Source of the DNA: Acidithiobacillus sulfurivorans
Lineage (GTDB): Bacteria; Pseudomonadota; Gammaproteobacteria; Acidithiobacillales; Acidithiobacillaceae
Assembly (NCBI RefSeq): GCF_018853815.1
Contig: NZ_JAAOMP010000040.1
Span: 1-39,571 of the forward strand
DNA length: 39,571 bases
Direction of reading: 5' to 3'
The notes under the pieces were generated by a model. It saw only the letters and a list, made by a program, of their open reading frames with translations. It ran no database searches and was not told the origin of the DNA. This document shows positions 9,139 through 19,558 of the stretch, one piece after another (position 1 is the stretch's first letter; every line of letters starts with the position of its first letter). The translations under genes and the position numbers were made by a program.

Positions 9139-12100
9139 TCAGGTTCCCAGCACTTTGCGGGCATTGGTGAATATCTGCATCCATGGGGTCAATTCGTCCC
9201 AATCTGCCGGAGCCCAACTCATTTGCAGGCTACGCACTACCCGCTCGGGATGCGGCATCAAAATGGCAACCCGACCATCTTCATTGCAGAGTCCGGTGAT
9301 TCCTTCCGGCGATCCGTTGGGGTTAGCCGGATAATGACGTGCCACTTGCCCCAAGGCGTCTACGTAACGCATGGTGGCCGGTGCAGGAGACCCCTCGGTG
9401 GCACTGTCAAAGTGGGCGCGGCCTTCGCCATGGGCGATGACAATCGGTGCATAGGTTCCGGCCATCCCGCTAAACCACAGAGAGGGAGAGTCCAGCACTT
9501 CCACCATAGCCAAGCGGGCTTCAAATTGCTCAGAACGATTGCGGGTAAATAATGGCCAATGCCCGGCTCCGGGAATGATTTCCCGCAATTCAGCCATCAT
9601 CTGGCAGCCATTACAGACACCCAGGGCCAGACGCGATTCATCTGCAAAAAACGCCGCAAACTGGTCCAGCAATGCCGAATGAAAGAGGATGGACTTGGCC
9701 CAGCCAGCACCGGCACCCAACACATCGCCATAGGAAAAGCCACCACAGGCCGCCACCGCCTGAAAATCATTGAGCTGATAGCGTCCGTTAGCCAGATCAC
9801 TCATGTGGACATCCACAGCCGTGAATCCGGCACGATGAAAAGCGGCCGCCATTTCGATCTGACCGTTGACGCCCTGCTCACGCAAAATGGCCACTTTGGG
9901 CTGCACACCCTGCTGAATCATGGGAGTCTGCGGGCGAAAAGGAACGCGGGCGAAAAGCGGTGCTTCCATTGCGGTCGACGCAGCAAATGCTTCTTTTGCA
10001 CATTGCGGGTCGTCACGCAACGACGCCATCTGATAACTGTTTTCAGTCCATGCCTGCAGCAACTCCGCAACGGGTTCGTCCAGTAAAACCTGCTCATCCT
10101 GCAGTACCCGCAACTGCCAATGCCCGACATGCACGGCACCAAGGCACTGAGCCTGGGTATCTATATCCATTTCCGCAAAAATACCACGCACGGTTTCCCG
10201 ATCTTTGGCCGCTACCTGAAGTAATACGCCCGGCTCCTCCGCAAACAGGAAAGACCAGACATCGGCCCCGGCAGGCAGCACAATATCCGCCCCGCAACGA
10301 CTCGCAAATGACATTTCACAGAGCGTAGCCCACAGCCCGCCATCGGCACGGTCATGATAGGCGAGCACGAGTTCCTGTTCACGCAAGCTGCAGAGCGCCG
10401 CAAAAAGGTTACGCAATAGTTCGGGCTGATCCATATCCGGCGTTTCCGCCCCCATTTGCCCCAGTGTCTGAGCGAGGATAGAAGCCCCCAGACGACCTTG
10501 TCCTAAATCGACCAACCATAAATCCGTCTCTTCCTGAGCCACCCACTGGGGCGTCCAGGTCTTACGCAGATTCTGCACTGGCGCAAAAGCCGTAATAATC
10601 AGAGAAAGGGGCGAGACCACTGCTTTGTCCTGCCCTTCCTCCTGCCAGAGCGTGCGCATGGACAAGGAGTCTTTTCCCACCGGAATAGCCAGATCCAGAG
10701 CCGGACAAACTTCCAGGGCTGCCGCCTTGACGGCATCAAAGAGGGCTGCATCTTCGCCGGGATGATCCACTGCAGCCATCCAGTTGGCCGAGAGCTTGAT
10801 ATTATCCAGTGCCCGCACATCTGCTGCCCAAAGATTGGTCAGTGCTTCAGCAATGGCCAGGCGCGCACTGGCCACAGGGTTCAGAACCGCCACGGGCGCC
10901 CTTTCGCCAATGGCCATCGCCTCACCGTGGGTATTCCAGAAATCCGCTGCAGTCACCCCACAGTCAGCAACAGGCACCTGCCAGGGACCTACCATCTGAT
11001 CGCGGTGAATCAGGCCGCCCACGCTCCGATCACCAATGGTAATCAGAAACTCCTTACTGGCTACAGAGGGATGACGGAGCACCGCATAGGCAGCATCGCG
11101 CAGAACGGCTCCAGACAGGTCCAGAGATTGGGTCTGAACCATTTGATGCCGGCTATCTCTTTCCATTCGCGGCGGACAACCCAGTAGTGCGCTGAGTGCC
11201 ATCTCTACAGGGGTATCTTGCAGGAGCGCATCTTCGACCAGAAGGACATCGTCTTCCACAGCCTCGCCCAGTACGGCGTAAGGGCAACGCTCACGCTGAC
11301 AAATGGCCTCGAAGCGCGGCAAATCCTCTGGAGTAACCGCCAACACATAGCGCTCCTGCGCTTCATTACTCCAGATTTGCATGGGCGACATGGCTGGTTC
11401 TTCATTAGGTATCGTACGCAACTGCAAGCGCCCGCCCCGACCCCCATCATGTAACAACTCGGGAACGGCGTTGGATAATCCGCCAGCACCCACATCATGA
11501 ATGGAGAGGATGGGTGAATCCTGGTCCAAAGCCACACAGCGTTCAATCACTTCCTGGGCCCGCCGTTGCATTTCGGGATTACCCCGTTGCACTGAGGCAA
11601 AATCCAGTTGTTCATCGCCTGATCCGCTGGCCACACTGGAAGCTGCACCACCACCCAGACCAATGAGCATGGCCGGGCCACCAATCACCAGCACTTTCGC
11701 GCCTATCGGCAAAGGCTGTTTTTCCACCATCTGCGGGCGGATTTGCCCCAACCCTCCGGCCAGCATGATGGGCTTGTGGTAACCTCGATGCACCCCATTG
11801 TGATCACACTCAAAAACCCGGAAGTAGCCGGCAATGGCCGGACGTCCAAATTCATTGTTGAAAGCAGCCGCACCCAGCGGTCCATCGCGCATGATTTCCA
11901 GAGCGGAACGAATACGCGCAGGCTTGCCATAAAAAGACTGTTCCCAGGACTGGGTATAACCCGGAATACGGAGATGAGATACCGAGAATCCGGTCAGCCC
12001 CGCCTTGGGCTTGCCGCCCCGCCCCGTGGCTCCTTCATCCCGAATTTCTCCACCACTGCCCGTGGCCGCGCCCGGAAAAGGAGAAATAGCCGTTGGATGA

Positions 12101-12999
12101 TTGTGGGTTTCCACCTTCATCAAAATGGCGGTGTTTTCTTCCATTAGCCGATATTGACCATCGGCGACCACGGCAAAGGGCTGACTGGCCATGGTACTCG
12201 CCATGACTGCTGCATTGTCCTTGTAGGCAGATAAAGTGCCTTGCGGAGTCAGGCGATGGGTTTCACGGATCATGCCAAACAGACTCTGGGACTGATTTTC
12301 GCCATCCAGACGGTAGTGAGCATTAAATACCTTATGTCGACAATGCTCAGAATTCGCCTGAGCAAACATCATCAGTTCGGCATCACTGGGATCTCTGCCC
12401 AAATCTGAAAAATAATCCTTCAAGTAATCCAGCTCAGCGGGAGACAACGCCAGTCCCATGCTGCGATTGGCTTCAGTCAAGGCCTTCATGCCCTCTGCCT
12501 GCAGAGACACCCGCCGCAAATGCGCTGGCTCGGGGTGTTTGAAAATAGCCTCGGCTGCATCCCAATCAGAAAGCACAGATTCGGTCATGGGATCATGAAG
12601 CTGCCGGCGGATTTGCTCTATTTCTGTCGCACTGAAAGTACCTGCCCCTGCACGCATCAGCGTATAGGAGACGCCACGTTCGACCCTGCGGACATGGCCA
12701 AGACCGCAATGCCGGAAAATTTCGCTGGCTTTGCTCGACCAGGGAGAAATGGTACCCAGGCGCGGCAATACGCAAATCTCCTGAATTTCATCATCGGGCT
12801 TTTCGGCAAAAGGCGTTCCATAGTGCAGCAGGGCGGTGACAACACTCATTTGTTCAGCGTTGAGGGCTTCACTCAGGTCAAGAAGATGCACAAAGCGCGC
12901 ATTCAGATAAGCAACCGGAATGTCTGCTTCTTGCAGGAGTTTCAGCAGATGTTGCAGACGAAAGGCAGAAAGGGCCGCAGAGCCGCGCAGCAGCAGCAT
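9139..12999 (-). CDS. purL: Phosphoribosylformylglycinamidine synthase (large PurL)
   Basis: Fourth step of de novo purine synthesis: FGAR + Gln + ATP to FGAM. At 1286 aa it is the single-chain form found in gammaproteobacteria: an N-terminal PurS-like domain, a linker, two AIR-synthase-type ATPase halves (the SEHCRHKVFNA and VETHNHPTAISPFPGAATGSGGEIRDE regions are clear) and a C-terminal class-I glutamine amidotransferase from about residue 1030, with the nucleophile Cys in GVCNGCQMM and the His in PHPERV (about residue 1250). ATG at 12999 with AGGAA upstream. Last gene of the dapA-bamC-purB-purC-purL run, 46 bp after purC. Confidence 0.97.
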   Translation of the reverse strand: MLLLRGSAALSAFRLQHLLKLLQEADIPVAYLNARFVHLLDLSEALNAEQMSVVTALLHYGTPFAEKPDDEIQEICVLPRLGTISPWSSKASEIFRHCGLGHVRRVERGVSYTLMRAGAGTFSATEIEQIRRQLHDPMTESVLSDWDAAEAIFKHPEPAHLRRVSLQAEGMKALTEANRSMGLALSPAELDYLKDYFSDLGRDPSDAELMMFAQANSEHCRHKVFNAHYRLDGENQSQSLFGMIRETHRLTPQGTLSAYKDNAAVMASTMASQPFAVVADGQYRLMEENTAILMKVETHNHPTAISPFPGAATGSGGEIRDEGATGRGGKPKAGLTGFSVSHLRIPGYTQSWEQSFYGKPARIRSALEIMRDGPLGAAAFNNEFGRPAIAGYFRVFECDHNGVHRGYHKPIMLAGGLGQIRPQMVEKQPLPIGAKVLVIGGPAMLIGLGGGAASSVASGSGDEQLDFASVQRGNPEMQRRAQEVIERCVALDQDSPILSIHDVGAGGLSNAVPELLHDGGRGGRLQLRTIPNEEPAMSPMQIWSNEAQERYVLAVTPEDLPRFEAICQRERCPYAVLGEAVEDDVLLVEDALLQDTPVEMALSALLGCPPRMERDSRHQMVQTQSLDLSGAVLRDAAYAVLRHPSVASKEFLITIGDRSVGGLIHRDQMVGPWQVPVADCGVTAADFWNTHGEAMAIGERAPVAVLNPVASARLAIAEALTNLWAADVRALDNIKLSANWMAAVDHPGEDAALFDAVKAAALEVCPALDLAIPVGKDSLSMRTLWQEEGQDKAVVSPLSLIITAFAPVQNLRKTWTPQWVAQEETDLWLVDLGQGRLGASILAQTLGQMGAETPDMDQPELLRNLFAALCSLREQELVLAYHDRADGGLWATLCEMSFASRCGADIVLPAGADVWSFLFAEEPGVLLQVAAKDRETVRGIFAEMDIDTQAQCLGAVHVGHWQLRVLQDEQVLLDEPVAELLQAWTENSYQMASLRDDPQCAKEAFAASTAMEAPLFARVPFRPQTPMIQQGVQPKVAILREQGVNGQIEMAAAFHRAGFTAVDVHMSDLANGRYQLNDFQAVAACGGFSYGDVLGAGAGWAKSILFHSALLDQFAAFFADESRLALGVCNGCQMMAELREIIPGAGHWPLFTRNRSEQFEARLAMVEVLDSPSLWFSGMAGTYAPIVIAHGEGRAHFDSATEGSPAPATMRYVDALGQVARHYPANPNGSPEGITGLCNEDGRVAILMPHPERVVRSLQMSWAPADWDELTPWMQIFTNARKVLGT

Positions 13000-13045
13000 G
13001 AAGTGTTTCCTCGCTCAAAAATCAGACCTGGAACCGATAATAAAC

Positions 13046-13756
13046 TTAAAGGGGCACACCCAGACGTTGGGCTACTTCCAGATAGGCTTCCACCACCCCG
13101 CCGAGATTACGCCGGAAGCGATCCTTATCCATTTTTTCCAGACTTTGGGCATCCCATAAGCGACAACCGTCGGGGCTGAATTCATCACCCAGATATAATT
13201 CGCCGTGGTAACGCCCGAATTCCAGCTTGAAATCCACCAGAATCAGGTTGGCTTTGGCAAATAAAGCCTTCAATAACGTGTTTACGCGCATGGTCCAGCG
13301 CCGCATGGCTTCCACCTCTTCTGCACTGGCCCAGCCAAAGGTGCGAATATGTGAGGTGTTGATCATGGGATCGTGCAAGGCATCATTTTTCAGAAAAAAT
13401 TCCAGGGTCGGGGGCTCCAGTATCCGCCCTTCCTCAATACTCAGTCGCTTCGTTAAAGAGCCTGCAGCACGATTACGAACCACGCATTCCACTGGAATCA
13501 TTTCCAGACGGCGCACCAGACTTTCGCGCGCATCCAGACGCCGGATAAAATGGGTAGGTACGCCCTCGGATTGCAGGTACTCCATGATGAACGCATTGAA
13601 AGCATTGTTGACCTCGCCCTTGCGGGCAAGCTGCTCCACTTTTTCTCCATCAAAAGCCGAAGTGTCATCCTTGAAGTGCAGGATCAGCTCATCTTCCACG
13701 CTGCTGGCATAAACAATTTTGGCTTTGCCTTCGTACAATGCCTGGCGTTCACTCAT
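13046..13756 (-). CDS. purC: SAICAR synthetase (phosphoribosylaminoimidazole-succinocarboxamide synthase)
   Basis: Joins aspartate to CAIR with ATP to form SAICAR, step eight of purine synthesis. The 236-aa length is standard. Motifs: [10 protein letters not shown] at residues 8-17, [10 protein letters not shown] with the nucleotide-binding region, VRNRAAGSL and the VDFKLEFG metal-site segment. It overlaps the stop of purB by 4 bases (ATGA), so translation is coupled to the preceding gene, whose product acts on the PurC product. Confidence 0.96.
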   Translation of the reverse strand: MSERQALYEGKAKIVYASSVEDELILHFKDDTSAFDGEKVEQLARKGEVNNAFNAFIMEYLQSEGVPTHFIRRLDARESLVRRLEMIPVECVVRNRAAGSLTKRLSIEEGRILEPPTLEFFLKNDALHDPMINTSHIRTFGWASAEEVEAMRRWTMRVNTLLKALFAKANLILVDFKLEFGRYHGELYLGDEFSPDGCRLWDAQSLEKMDKDRFRRNLGGVVEAYLEVAQRLGVPL

Positions 13757-15060
13757 TGCGGCTGTCCCTTTGGGAAGACCCGCGCGAAGATGCGATCAAT
13801 GTTGCGGGTGTGGTAAGCAAGATCAAACAGTTCTGCCAGATCTTTTTCCTGCAAATACTGCGTAACATCCGGATCTGCAGCCAGAAGCGCCTTGAAATCC
13901 GCATTATTTTCCCAAACCTGCATGGCATTGCGCTGGACGACACGGTAAGCGTTTTCCCGCAACATGCCCTTGGCCGTCAAAGCCAACAATACGCGTTGAG
14001 AGAAAATCAGACCATGCATTTTATTCAGGTTATCCATCATATGCTGAGGATAAACCACCAGTTTTTCCAGCAACCCACTGGCCCGGTAGAACATGAAATC
14101 CATGACAATGCAGGCATCCGGGCCAATAACCCGCTCCACGCTGGAATGGGAAATATCCCGCTCATGCCAGAGGGCAATGTCTTCCAGCGCCATGCTCGCA
14201 TAGCCTCGCAACAAGCGCGCCAAGCCGGTAAGATTTTCGGAAAGAATAGGATTGCGCTTGTGCGGCATGGCGGAACTGCCCTTCTGCCCTGCCGTAAACG
14301 GTTCTTCGGCTTCCAGTACTTCCGTACGCTGCAGATGCCGAATTTCCACCGCGATTTTCTCGATGGAACCGGCAATGATGGCGAGCGTATTGAAGAACTC
14401 GGCATGACGATCCCTGGAAATCACCTGGGTGCTGGCCAGTTCTGGATGAAGGCCCAACTCATGACAGACAGCTTCTTCAATATCCGGATCAATATTGGCA
14501 AAAGTACCCACGGCTCCGGAAAGCATTCCCGCAGAAACTGCCGTAATGGCATGCTGCAGACGCTGGTGATTACGCTGCGCCTCGGCATACCAGACTGCCA
14601 CTTTCAGACCAAAAGTAATGGGCTCGGCATGAATGCCGTGAGAACGGCCCATCATGACCGTATCCTTGTATTTCCAGGCCAGTTGCTCCAGCGCCGTACA
14701 AACACGATCCATGCCTTTCAGGAGCAACTCCCCGGAGCGTTTGAGCTGCAAGCCGAACCCCGTATCCACCACATCCGAAGAAGTGAGTCCCACGTGAATA
14801 AAGCGACTGGAAGGCCCCACAAATTCTGCCACAGATGTCAAAAATGCAATGACATCATGTTTCACTTCCAGCTCGATTTCGGCAATACGCGCACTGTCAA
14901 AAGCGGCCTTTGCTTCAATTTCTGCCAAGGCCTCCGCTGGAATCTCGCCACGCGCAGCCAGAGCGCGGCAGGCGGCCAACTCGACATCCAGCCACGCCTG
15001 ATATTTGGCGTCCTGAGTCCATAAGGCACCCATTTCCGGGCGCGTATAACGCTCAATCAT
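13753..15060 (-). CDS. purB: Adenylosuccinate lyase
   Basis: Cleaves SAICAR to AICAR and adenylosuccinate to AMP, each with release of fumarate. At 435 aa it is the shorter lyase type. Family signature [11 protein letters not shown] carries the flexible catalytic serine loop; TSSDVVDTG and [11 protein letters not shown] hold the substrate-binding Thr/Ser and catalytic His. The start overlaps bamC by 4 bases (ATGA), with a G-rich ribosome site inside the bamC end; the stop overlaps purC. The two lyase and synthetase steps that share SAICAR are thus translationally linked. Confidence 0.96.
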   Translation of the reverse strand: MIERYTRPEMGALWTQDAKYQAWLDVELAACRALAARGEIPAEALAEIEAKAAFDSARIAEIELEVKHDVIAFLTSVAEFVGPSSRFIHVGLTSSDVVDTGFGLQLKRSGELLLKGMDRVCTALEQLAWKYKDTVMMGRSHGIHAEPITFGLKVAVWYAEAQRNHQRLQHAITAVSAGMLSGAVGTFANIDPDIEEAVCHELGLHPELASTQVISRDRHAEFFNTLAIIAGSIEKIAVEIRHLQRTEVLEAEEPFTAGQKGSSAMPHKRNPILSENLTGLARLLRGYASMALEDIALWHERDISHSSVERVIGPDACIVMDFMFYRASGLLEKLVVYPQHMMDNLNKMHGLIFSQRVLLALTAKGMLRENAYRVVQRNAMQVWENNADFKALLAADPDVTQYLQEKDLAELFDLAYHTRNIDRIFARVFPKGQPQ

Positions 15061-16181
15061 GCATTACCCCCGGATTGCGGGGTCAGTGCCGTCTGTAACT
15101 TGTTGAGCACTTCCACCGCCCACTTGGGTGCAGTTTTACCCACCCCCGGCTCGGTTTCCAGGACGCTGCCGGAGTTGTCTTTCATGGCCAGCAGGCGGAC
15201 TCGCACCGAAACCGGCTCCTGATCTTTCGGGCTGCTCCAGATAGCCTTGATGCTATCCCAGGTGCGGTTCAGAATCCCGCCCACAAAACCCTGCTTTTGC
15301 CGGGCCTGCTTACCGCCTTCATGAATCATCACCGACCAATCCCCCATCCCTTCGCTGCGAACCGGATAGCCCAGGCCTTGCAGGGCCACCTCAACGGCGG
15401 GTTGGGCTTTGGCAGGAACAGCATTCAGAACCAGATAAGGACCACCATCATCCCGATAGCGCGTCACCTTGATTTTGGGCATTTCTGCCAGCAGCACCGA
15501 CTGGCTCAGACGCTTCTGCACAGCCTGCAGCAAGTCGCGATTATGATCGGCATCGGCAGGGACTTTTTTCCATTCCACCGAACTGCCCTGAGGGTTATTC
15601 CAGTATCGCTCCTGCTGAATACTTAAAACCTGATTGCCATCGGTGGTGGTCTGCAAATGAAAAGCGTAGCGTTCACGATGCGAAGGAGCCAGGGTATTGC
15701 CGAAAAAGGCCGAAATACCGGTACGGAAATTATGCCAGCCAGTGACCAGTTCACCCTGCTCCGGCGCAAATTTTTCTATAGGGGTCTTGCTGGCTGCCAG
15801 TGTTTCCTTGACTGCAGCCCATATCTGCTCAGGTTTGGCCTGCGTCGTCAGGCTCAGATCTGCACCGCTACCGATAATTTGTGAACTGACCCCGGCCAGA
15901 GGTTTTTCTTCTATGGGCTTTTGGCCGGGCGCTTCACGCGGCTGGAAAACACCATACCCGCCCATGGTGCTATCCGACACGGTAGCGGGGTTCACGGGTC
16001 CTCCTGGAATAGTCACCCCCGGCGCCGGTACCTGGGCCAGCAGATCCGGAGGAACAGCAAGAGGTTTCATTACCTGCGAATCTTCATACTTCGGACCCGT
16101 ACTTGTATGCAGGAAAGGAATATACGAACACCCTCCCAAACCCAGACTGGCAACCACGGCAAGAGCAACATAACGGCGCAT
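15057..16181 (-). CDS. bamC: Outer membrane assembly lipoprotein BamC (NlpB)
   Basis: Lipoprotein subunit of the BAM complex that inserts beta-barrels in the outer membrane. The 374-aa product has a signal peptide with lipobox LGGC (Cys18), a flexible proline-rich lid region after it, and two helix-grip domains (around residues 100-215 and 230-350). I use the ATG at 16181 with GGGG 7 bases upstream; a GTG at 16193 lacks a ribosome site. It lies 37 bp after dapA, the same dapA-bamC order as in E. coli and many gammaproteobacteria, and overlaps purB by 4 bases. Confidence 0.88.
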   Translation of the reverse strand: MRRYVALAVVASLGLGGCSYIPFLHTSTGPKYEDSQVMKPLAVPPDLLAQVPAPGVTIPGGPVNPATVSDSTMGGYGVFQPREAPGQKPIEEKPLAGVSSQIIGSGADLSLTTQAKPEQIWAAVKETLAASKTPIEKFAPEQGELVTGWHNFRTGISAFFGNTLAPSHRERYAFHLQTTTDGNQVLSIQQERYWNNPQGSSVEWKKVPADADHNRDLLQAVQKRLSQSVLLAEMPKIKVTRYRDDGGPYLVLNAVPAKAQPAVEVALQGLGYPVRSEGMGDWSVMIHEGGKQARQKQGFVGGILNRTWDSIKAIWSSPKDQEPVSVRVRLLAMKDNSGSVLETEPGVGKTAPKWAVEVLNKLQTALTPQSGGNA

Positions 16182-16218
16182 GTAAAACCCCACTAAACGC
16201 GACAGAACGCGAAAAAAA

Positions 16219-17094
16219 TCAAAGACAATGCGCTGCTCGCAAACTGCTGCGCAGACGCTCGTGATACATTTCGGACAACGGGGTCAAGGGCAATCGCAAC
16301 GCGGGCCCCATTCGTCCCATTTCCTGCAAGGCCCATTTCACCGGGATGGGGTTGGACTCTACAAACAAGTCACGATGTAGACCCACCAACTGCGCATTGA
16401 CCGCTCTGGCGGTCACAAAATCTCCCGCCAGGGCCAAATGACACATTTCGGACATCAGGCGCGGGGCCACATTGGCCGTCACGGAAATGACCCCTCTGGC
16501 ACCCAAAGACATGGCCGCCAAAGCCGCCGCATCATCTCCGGTATACACCTCAACCTGATCACCACACTGATGGAGAATTTCTGCCACCCGCTCGACTTTA
16601 CCACTGGCTTCCTTAATGCCTACCACGCAGGCGCGCTGGGCTAAACGGGCCACGGTTTCCGGCAGAATATCCCCCGCCGTACGGCCGGGCACATTATAAA
16701 GTATCATCGGAAAATGGCAGGCCTCTGCAATAGCCGTGTAATGTTGAAAAAGCCCTTCCTGAGTCGGTTTGTTATAGTAAGGAGAAACCAGAAGAGCCGC
16801 ATCTGCCTTGGCTTCCATGGCCGCCTTGGTCAGGCTGATGGCTTCGTGGGTGGCATTGGCACCGGTTCCGGCAATAACGGGTATCCGCCCCCTGACCTGC
16901 TCAACGACGCTACGAATCACCGTAACATGTTCTTTCATTTCCAGAGTGGCAGATTCGCCGGTAGTACCCACAGCTACCAGCGCATGCGTGCCTTCACTAA
17001 TATGCCACTCCACTAAATCCCGCAATGCCGTATCGTCCACGGCGCCATCTGCGCGCATGGGCGTCACCAAAGCTACCATACTGCCGTGAAACAT
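16219..17094 (-). CDS. dapA: 4-hydroxy-tetrahydrodipicolinate synthase
   Basis: Condenses pyruvate and aspartate semialdehyde, first committed step of lysine and diaminopimelate synthesis. 291 aa, the normal length. Catalytic residues fall at the E. coli numbers: T44/T45 in GTTGES, Y133 in ILYNVPGR, R138, and the Schiff-base lysine K161 in GIKEASG. The start ATG 17094 (MFHGSMVALVTPM) is preceded by GGGAG; the longer frame to 17181 adds residues absent from the family. First gene of the dapA-bamC-purB-purC-purL run; its promoter must lie in 17095-17285, shared divergently with the HD-GYP gene. Confidence 0.96.
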   Translation of the reverse strand: MFHGSMVALVTPMRADGAVDDTALRDLVEWHISEGTHALVAVGTTGESATLEMKEHVTVIRSVVEQVRGRIPVIAGTGANATHEAISLTKAAMEAKADAALLVSPYYNKPTQEGLFQHYTAIAEACHFPMILYNVPGRTAGDILPETVARLAQRACVVGIKEASGKVERVAEILHQCGDQVEVYTGDDAAALAAMSLGARGVISVTANVAPRLMSEMCHLALAGDFVTARAVNAQLVGLHRDLFVESNPIPVKWALQEMGRMGPALRLPLTPLSEMYHERLRSSLRAAHCL

Positions 17095-17285
17095 GATTTT
17101 TATGCTCCCGCTCTTAACGCGTTCCATTTCTGCATGGGATGGTACTTGCCCGACAGAGGGCTGGCAAGGCAAAGGAACCAATTGGCTGGATGACCCAGCG
17201 CCATACCCAACCCCACAACACTCTATATCAGGCAGTATTTATGCATCTGTACCTCGGCACGAATGCCCGTTAAAATATAAAGCTT

Positions 17286-18653
17286 ATGAAAGCCTTTGCA
17301 CAATATGAATCAACTGCCTCACTCGCAGAAATTGTGGGTGCCATAAGCTTCGCGTTAGATCTAACCGAGGGGCAGCCAGCTGGACATTCTTTGCGCTGCA
17401 CCTGGATTGCCATGCATATCGGTCGTCAATTACGGCTTGACGATACGGCCTTAACCGACCTGTACTACTCGGTATTACTGAAAGACGCCGGTTGCAGCAG
17501 TAACGCCGCGCGTCTTTGGGAGCTTTATGGCACCGATGAAAGACTGGTCAAAAAAGACTACAAGCTGGTAGACAATCAGAATTTTTTGCAGCTAGCCAAA
17601 TTTGTGTTTCGTCATGTTGGTCAACATGAGGATATTCTGGGAAAAATGCGTCGCGTTGTGCATCTTGGCAGCAAAGGAGAAGAACTGGCGACGGAACTGG
17701 TTCAAACCCGGTGTGAACGTGGATCCAATATAGCGCTAAAATTAGGTTTCAACGCAAATGTTGCCGAAAGCATCAAAAGCCTTGACGAGCACTGGAACGG
17801 TAAAGGGCGTCCGGAAGGATTAAAAGGCAACCAGATTCCATTGTTTTCACAAATAGCCCTGATCTCTCAGGTCATAGATATTTTCTACAAAACAGGGGCG
17901 CGCCATGACGTCCATAAAGAACTGCATCGACGTCAGGGAACATGGTTTAATTCTGAGATAGTAAAAGCTTTTCAGGCACTTTATCAGGTCGACGGGTTTT
18001 GGGAAGGGCTTAAAGATGAAGGTATTGAGTCGCGCGTCAGCGCCCTGGAGCCCGTATCCTGTAGAACATTCATTGACGAGGACAGATTAGATCATATTGC
18101 AGAAGTTTTTGCTTCCATAGTTGATATAAAAAGCCCCTATACGCATGATCACAGTCGCCGGGTAAGTCTTTACACTGACGGAATTGCGGAACAAATGGGA
18201 TTCACTCCAGAGCATCGACGCTGGTTGCGACGTGGTGCTTTATTGCACGATGTCGGGAAGCTTGGCGTCAGTAATCATATTCTCGACAAGCCTGGCAAAC
18301 TGGATGATCAGGAATGGGAAGCGGTTCGGATTCATGCCGGATTAACCAAGGATGTTCTGGAAAGAATTTTTCATTTTCAGGATATCGCCGCTATTGCTGG
18401 CGCCCATCATGAACGCCTGGATGGAATGGGATATCCCTTAGGCTTACAAGCAAAGGATATTTCCCTTGAAACCAAAATCATCACCACGGCTGACATTTTT
18501 GATGCAATCACTGCCAAAAGACCCTATCGCGACGCAGTACCTGTTGCCCGCACCTTGGAAATCATGGAACAGGAAGTGGGGAAAGCCATTGACCAAAATT
18601 GTTTAATCGCGCTACGAAACTGTCTGCCATCTTGGTCATTTCTGCAACAATAG
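17286..18653 (+). CDS. Tandem HD-GYP domain protein (probable c-di-GMP phosphodiesterase)
   Basis: 455-aa soluble protein with two related halves. The C-terminal half is an intact HD-GYP domain: H-D at residues 321-322 in HDVGKLG, then the HHERLDGMGYP motif at 374-384, which hydrolyses c-di-GMP to pGpG or GMP. The N-terminal half follows the same pattern but the metal residues are lost (LLKDAGC in place of HD-G, DEHWNGKGRPEGL in place of HHE-GYP), so it is likely regulatory. No membrane or receiver domain. A TAAAAT lies 10 bases before the ATG at 17286 and there is no Shine-Dalgarno, so the mRNA may be nearly leaderless. Divergent from dapA. Confidence 0.88.
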   Translation: MKAFAQYESTASLAEIVGAISFALDLTEGQPAGHSLRCTWIAMHIGRQLRLDDTALTDLYYSVLLKDAGCSSNAARLWELYGTDERLVKKDYKLVDNQNFLQLAKFVFRHVGQHEDILGKMRRVVHLGSKGEELATELVQTRCERGSNIALKLGFNANVAESIKSLDEHWNGKGRPEGLKGNQIPLFSQIALISQVIDIFYKTGARHDVHKELHRRQGTWFNSEIVKAFQALYQVDGFWEGLKDEGIESRVSALEPVSCRTFIDEDRLDHIAEVFASIVDIKSPYTHDHSRRVSLYTDGIAEQMGFTPEHRRWLRRGALLHDVGKLGVSNHILDKPGKLDDQEWEAVRIHAGLTKDVLERIFHFQDIAAIAGAHHERLDGMGYPLGLQAKDISLETKIITTADIFDAITAKRPYRDAVPVARTLEIMEQEVGKAIDQNCLIALRNCLPSWSFLQQ

Positions 18654-18694
18654 CCAGCACATCAGTCAATACAAATTTGCAATGAGACGGTAAC

Positions 18695-18770
18695 TGGTGC
18701 TCCCAAGGGGGTTCGAACCCCTGTTACCGACGTGAGAGGCCAGTGTCCTAGACCGCTAGACGATGGGAGC
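18695..18770 (-). tRNA. tRNA-Glu (anticodon CUC)
   Basis: 76-nt cloverleaf on the minus strand. Acceptor GCTCCCA (from 18770) pairs with TGGGAGC (18699-18705), then discriminator A and encoded CCA (18697-18695). The anticodon arm CTGGC-CTCTCAC-GTCGG reads CUC. The T arm holds GGTTCGAACC. A promoter lies just upstream at 18781-18808. Confidence 0.96.
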
Positions 18771-18780
18771 AGGGCCACAG

Positions 18781-18808
18781 ATTATAAGGATCCGACGAAT
18801 AATAGCAA
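18781..18808 (-). promoter_or_regulatory. Promoter of tRNA-Glu
   Basis: Reading the minus strand: TTGCTA (18808-18803), 16-bp spacer, perfect TATAAT (18786-18781), 10 bp before the mature tRNA end. Confidence 0.65.
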
Positions 18809-18819
18809 GTATAATCAGG

Positions 18820-19479
18820 TCAACCCGCAAACTGCAGGATTGCCCAGAATTGCAGAGCCGTACCGGCAATGACAAAAATATGCCAGATCGAATGGAAGTA
18901 TTTTCGTTGGTCCAACAGAAAAAAAACAACTCCCAGCGTATAGGCGGCGCCACCACCCAGTAACAGCCACAAAAACCAGCCTGGAGAGGCGCGATACAAA
19001 GGTAGCACCGCAAACACCGCCATCCAACCCATCAGCAAATAGAGCATCAACGACAGGGTATAAAAGCGCTTTCCGGTGAACACCAGCAGTAAAATACCCA
19101 CCAACGCCAACACCCATTCCAGCACCAGAAGGATCATTCCCCAAATATCATTCAAAACCATCAGGGTTACGGGCGTATAGGTGCCGGCAATCAACAAGTA
19201 AATAGCCGAACGATCCACCCATTGAAAAAACAGCTTGGCGGGTCCCTGTGGCAGCAAATGATAGATGGTGGATGCAGCATATAAAATCAGGATGGTAGCC
19301 ACAAATACCGAAACGCTGACAATAGCCAGCGCTTTACTGTGCAACGCTGCTCCCAGCAACCAGATAATAAATATCAGCAAGGCACCCATAGCTCCAGCAC
19401 CATGCAAGAGCCCGTTAATCCACTCTTCGAGCCGCGTCTGATTTCTTTCTGTCTGGGGTTCTGCCTGAGAATACTGCAA
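18820..19479 (-). CDS. Hemolysin III family / PAQR membrane protein
   Basis: 219-aa integral membrane protein with seven hydrophobic segments. Family residues are visible: N-terminal NGLLHGAGA, STIYHLL (Ser and His of the proposed metal site), DRSAIYLLIAGTYTPV, and near the end YFHSIWHIFVIAGT with two His. These are the conserved Ser-His-Asp-His set of the CREST/PAQR fold, thought to act as a lipid-linked metal hydrolase; the historical hemolysin name does not imply toxicity. The start is probably TTG at 19479 with AGGTGG close upstream; the first ATG would cut into the first helix region. No clear operon partner. Confidence 0.87.
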   Translation of the reverse strand: MQYSQAEPQTERNQTRLEEWINGLLHGAGAMGALLIFIIWLLGAALHSKALAIVSVSVFVATILILYAASTIYHLLPQGPAKLFFQWVDRSAIYLLIAGTYTPVTLMVLNDIWGMILLVLEWVLALVGILLLVFTGKRFYTLSLMLYLLMGWMAVFAVLPLYRASPGWFLWLLLGGGAAYTLGVVFFLLDQRKYFHSIWHIFVIAGTALQFWAILQFAG

Positions 19480-19558
19480 TATCCACCTATGGTTCTGTCG
19501 GCCAACTGCTTAGTTATAACACTTGTCCGTAAAACTGCACAGAACCTGATCTCAGATC

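Noticed and set aside
13738-15024. 428-codon open frame antisense to purB
   Set aside because: Shadow frame opposite a complete adenylosuccinate lyase; no family features.
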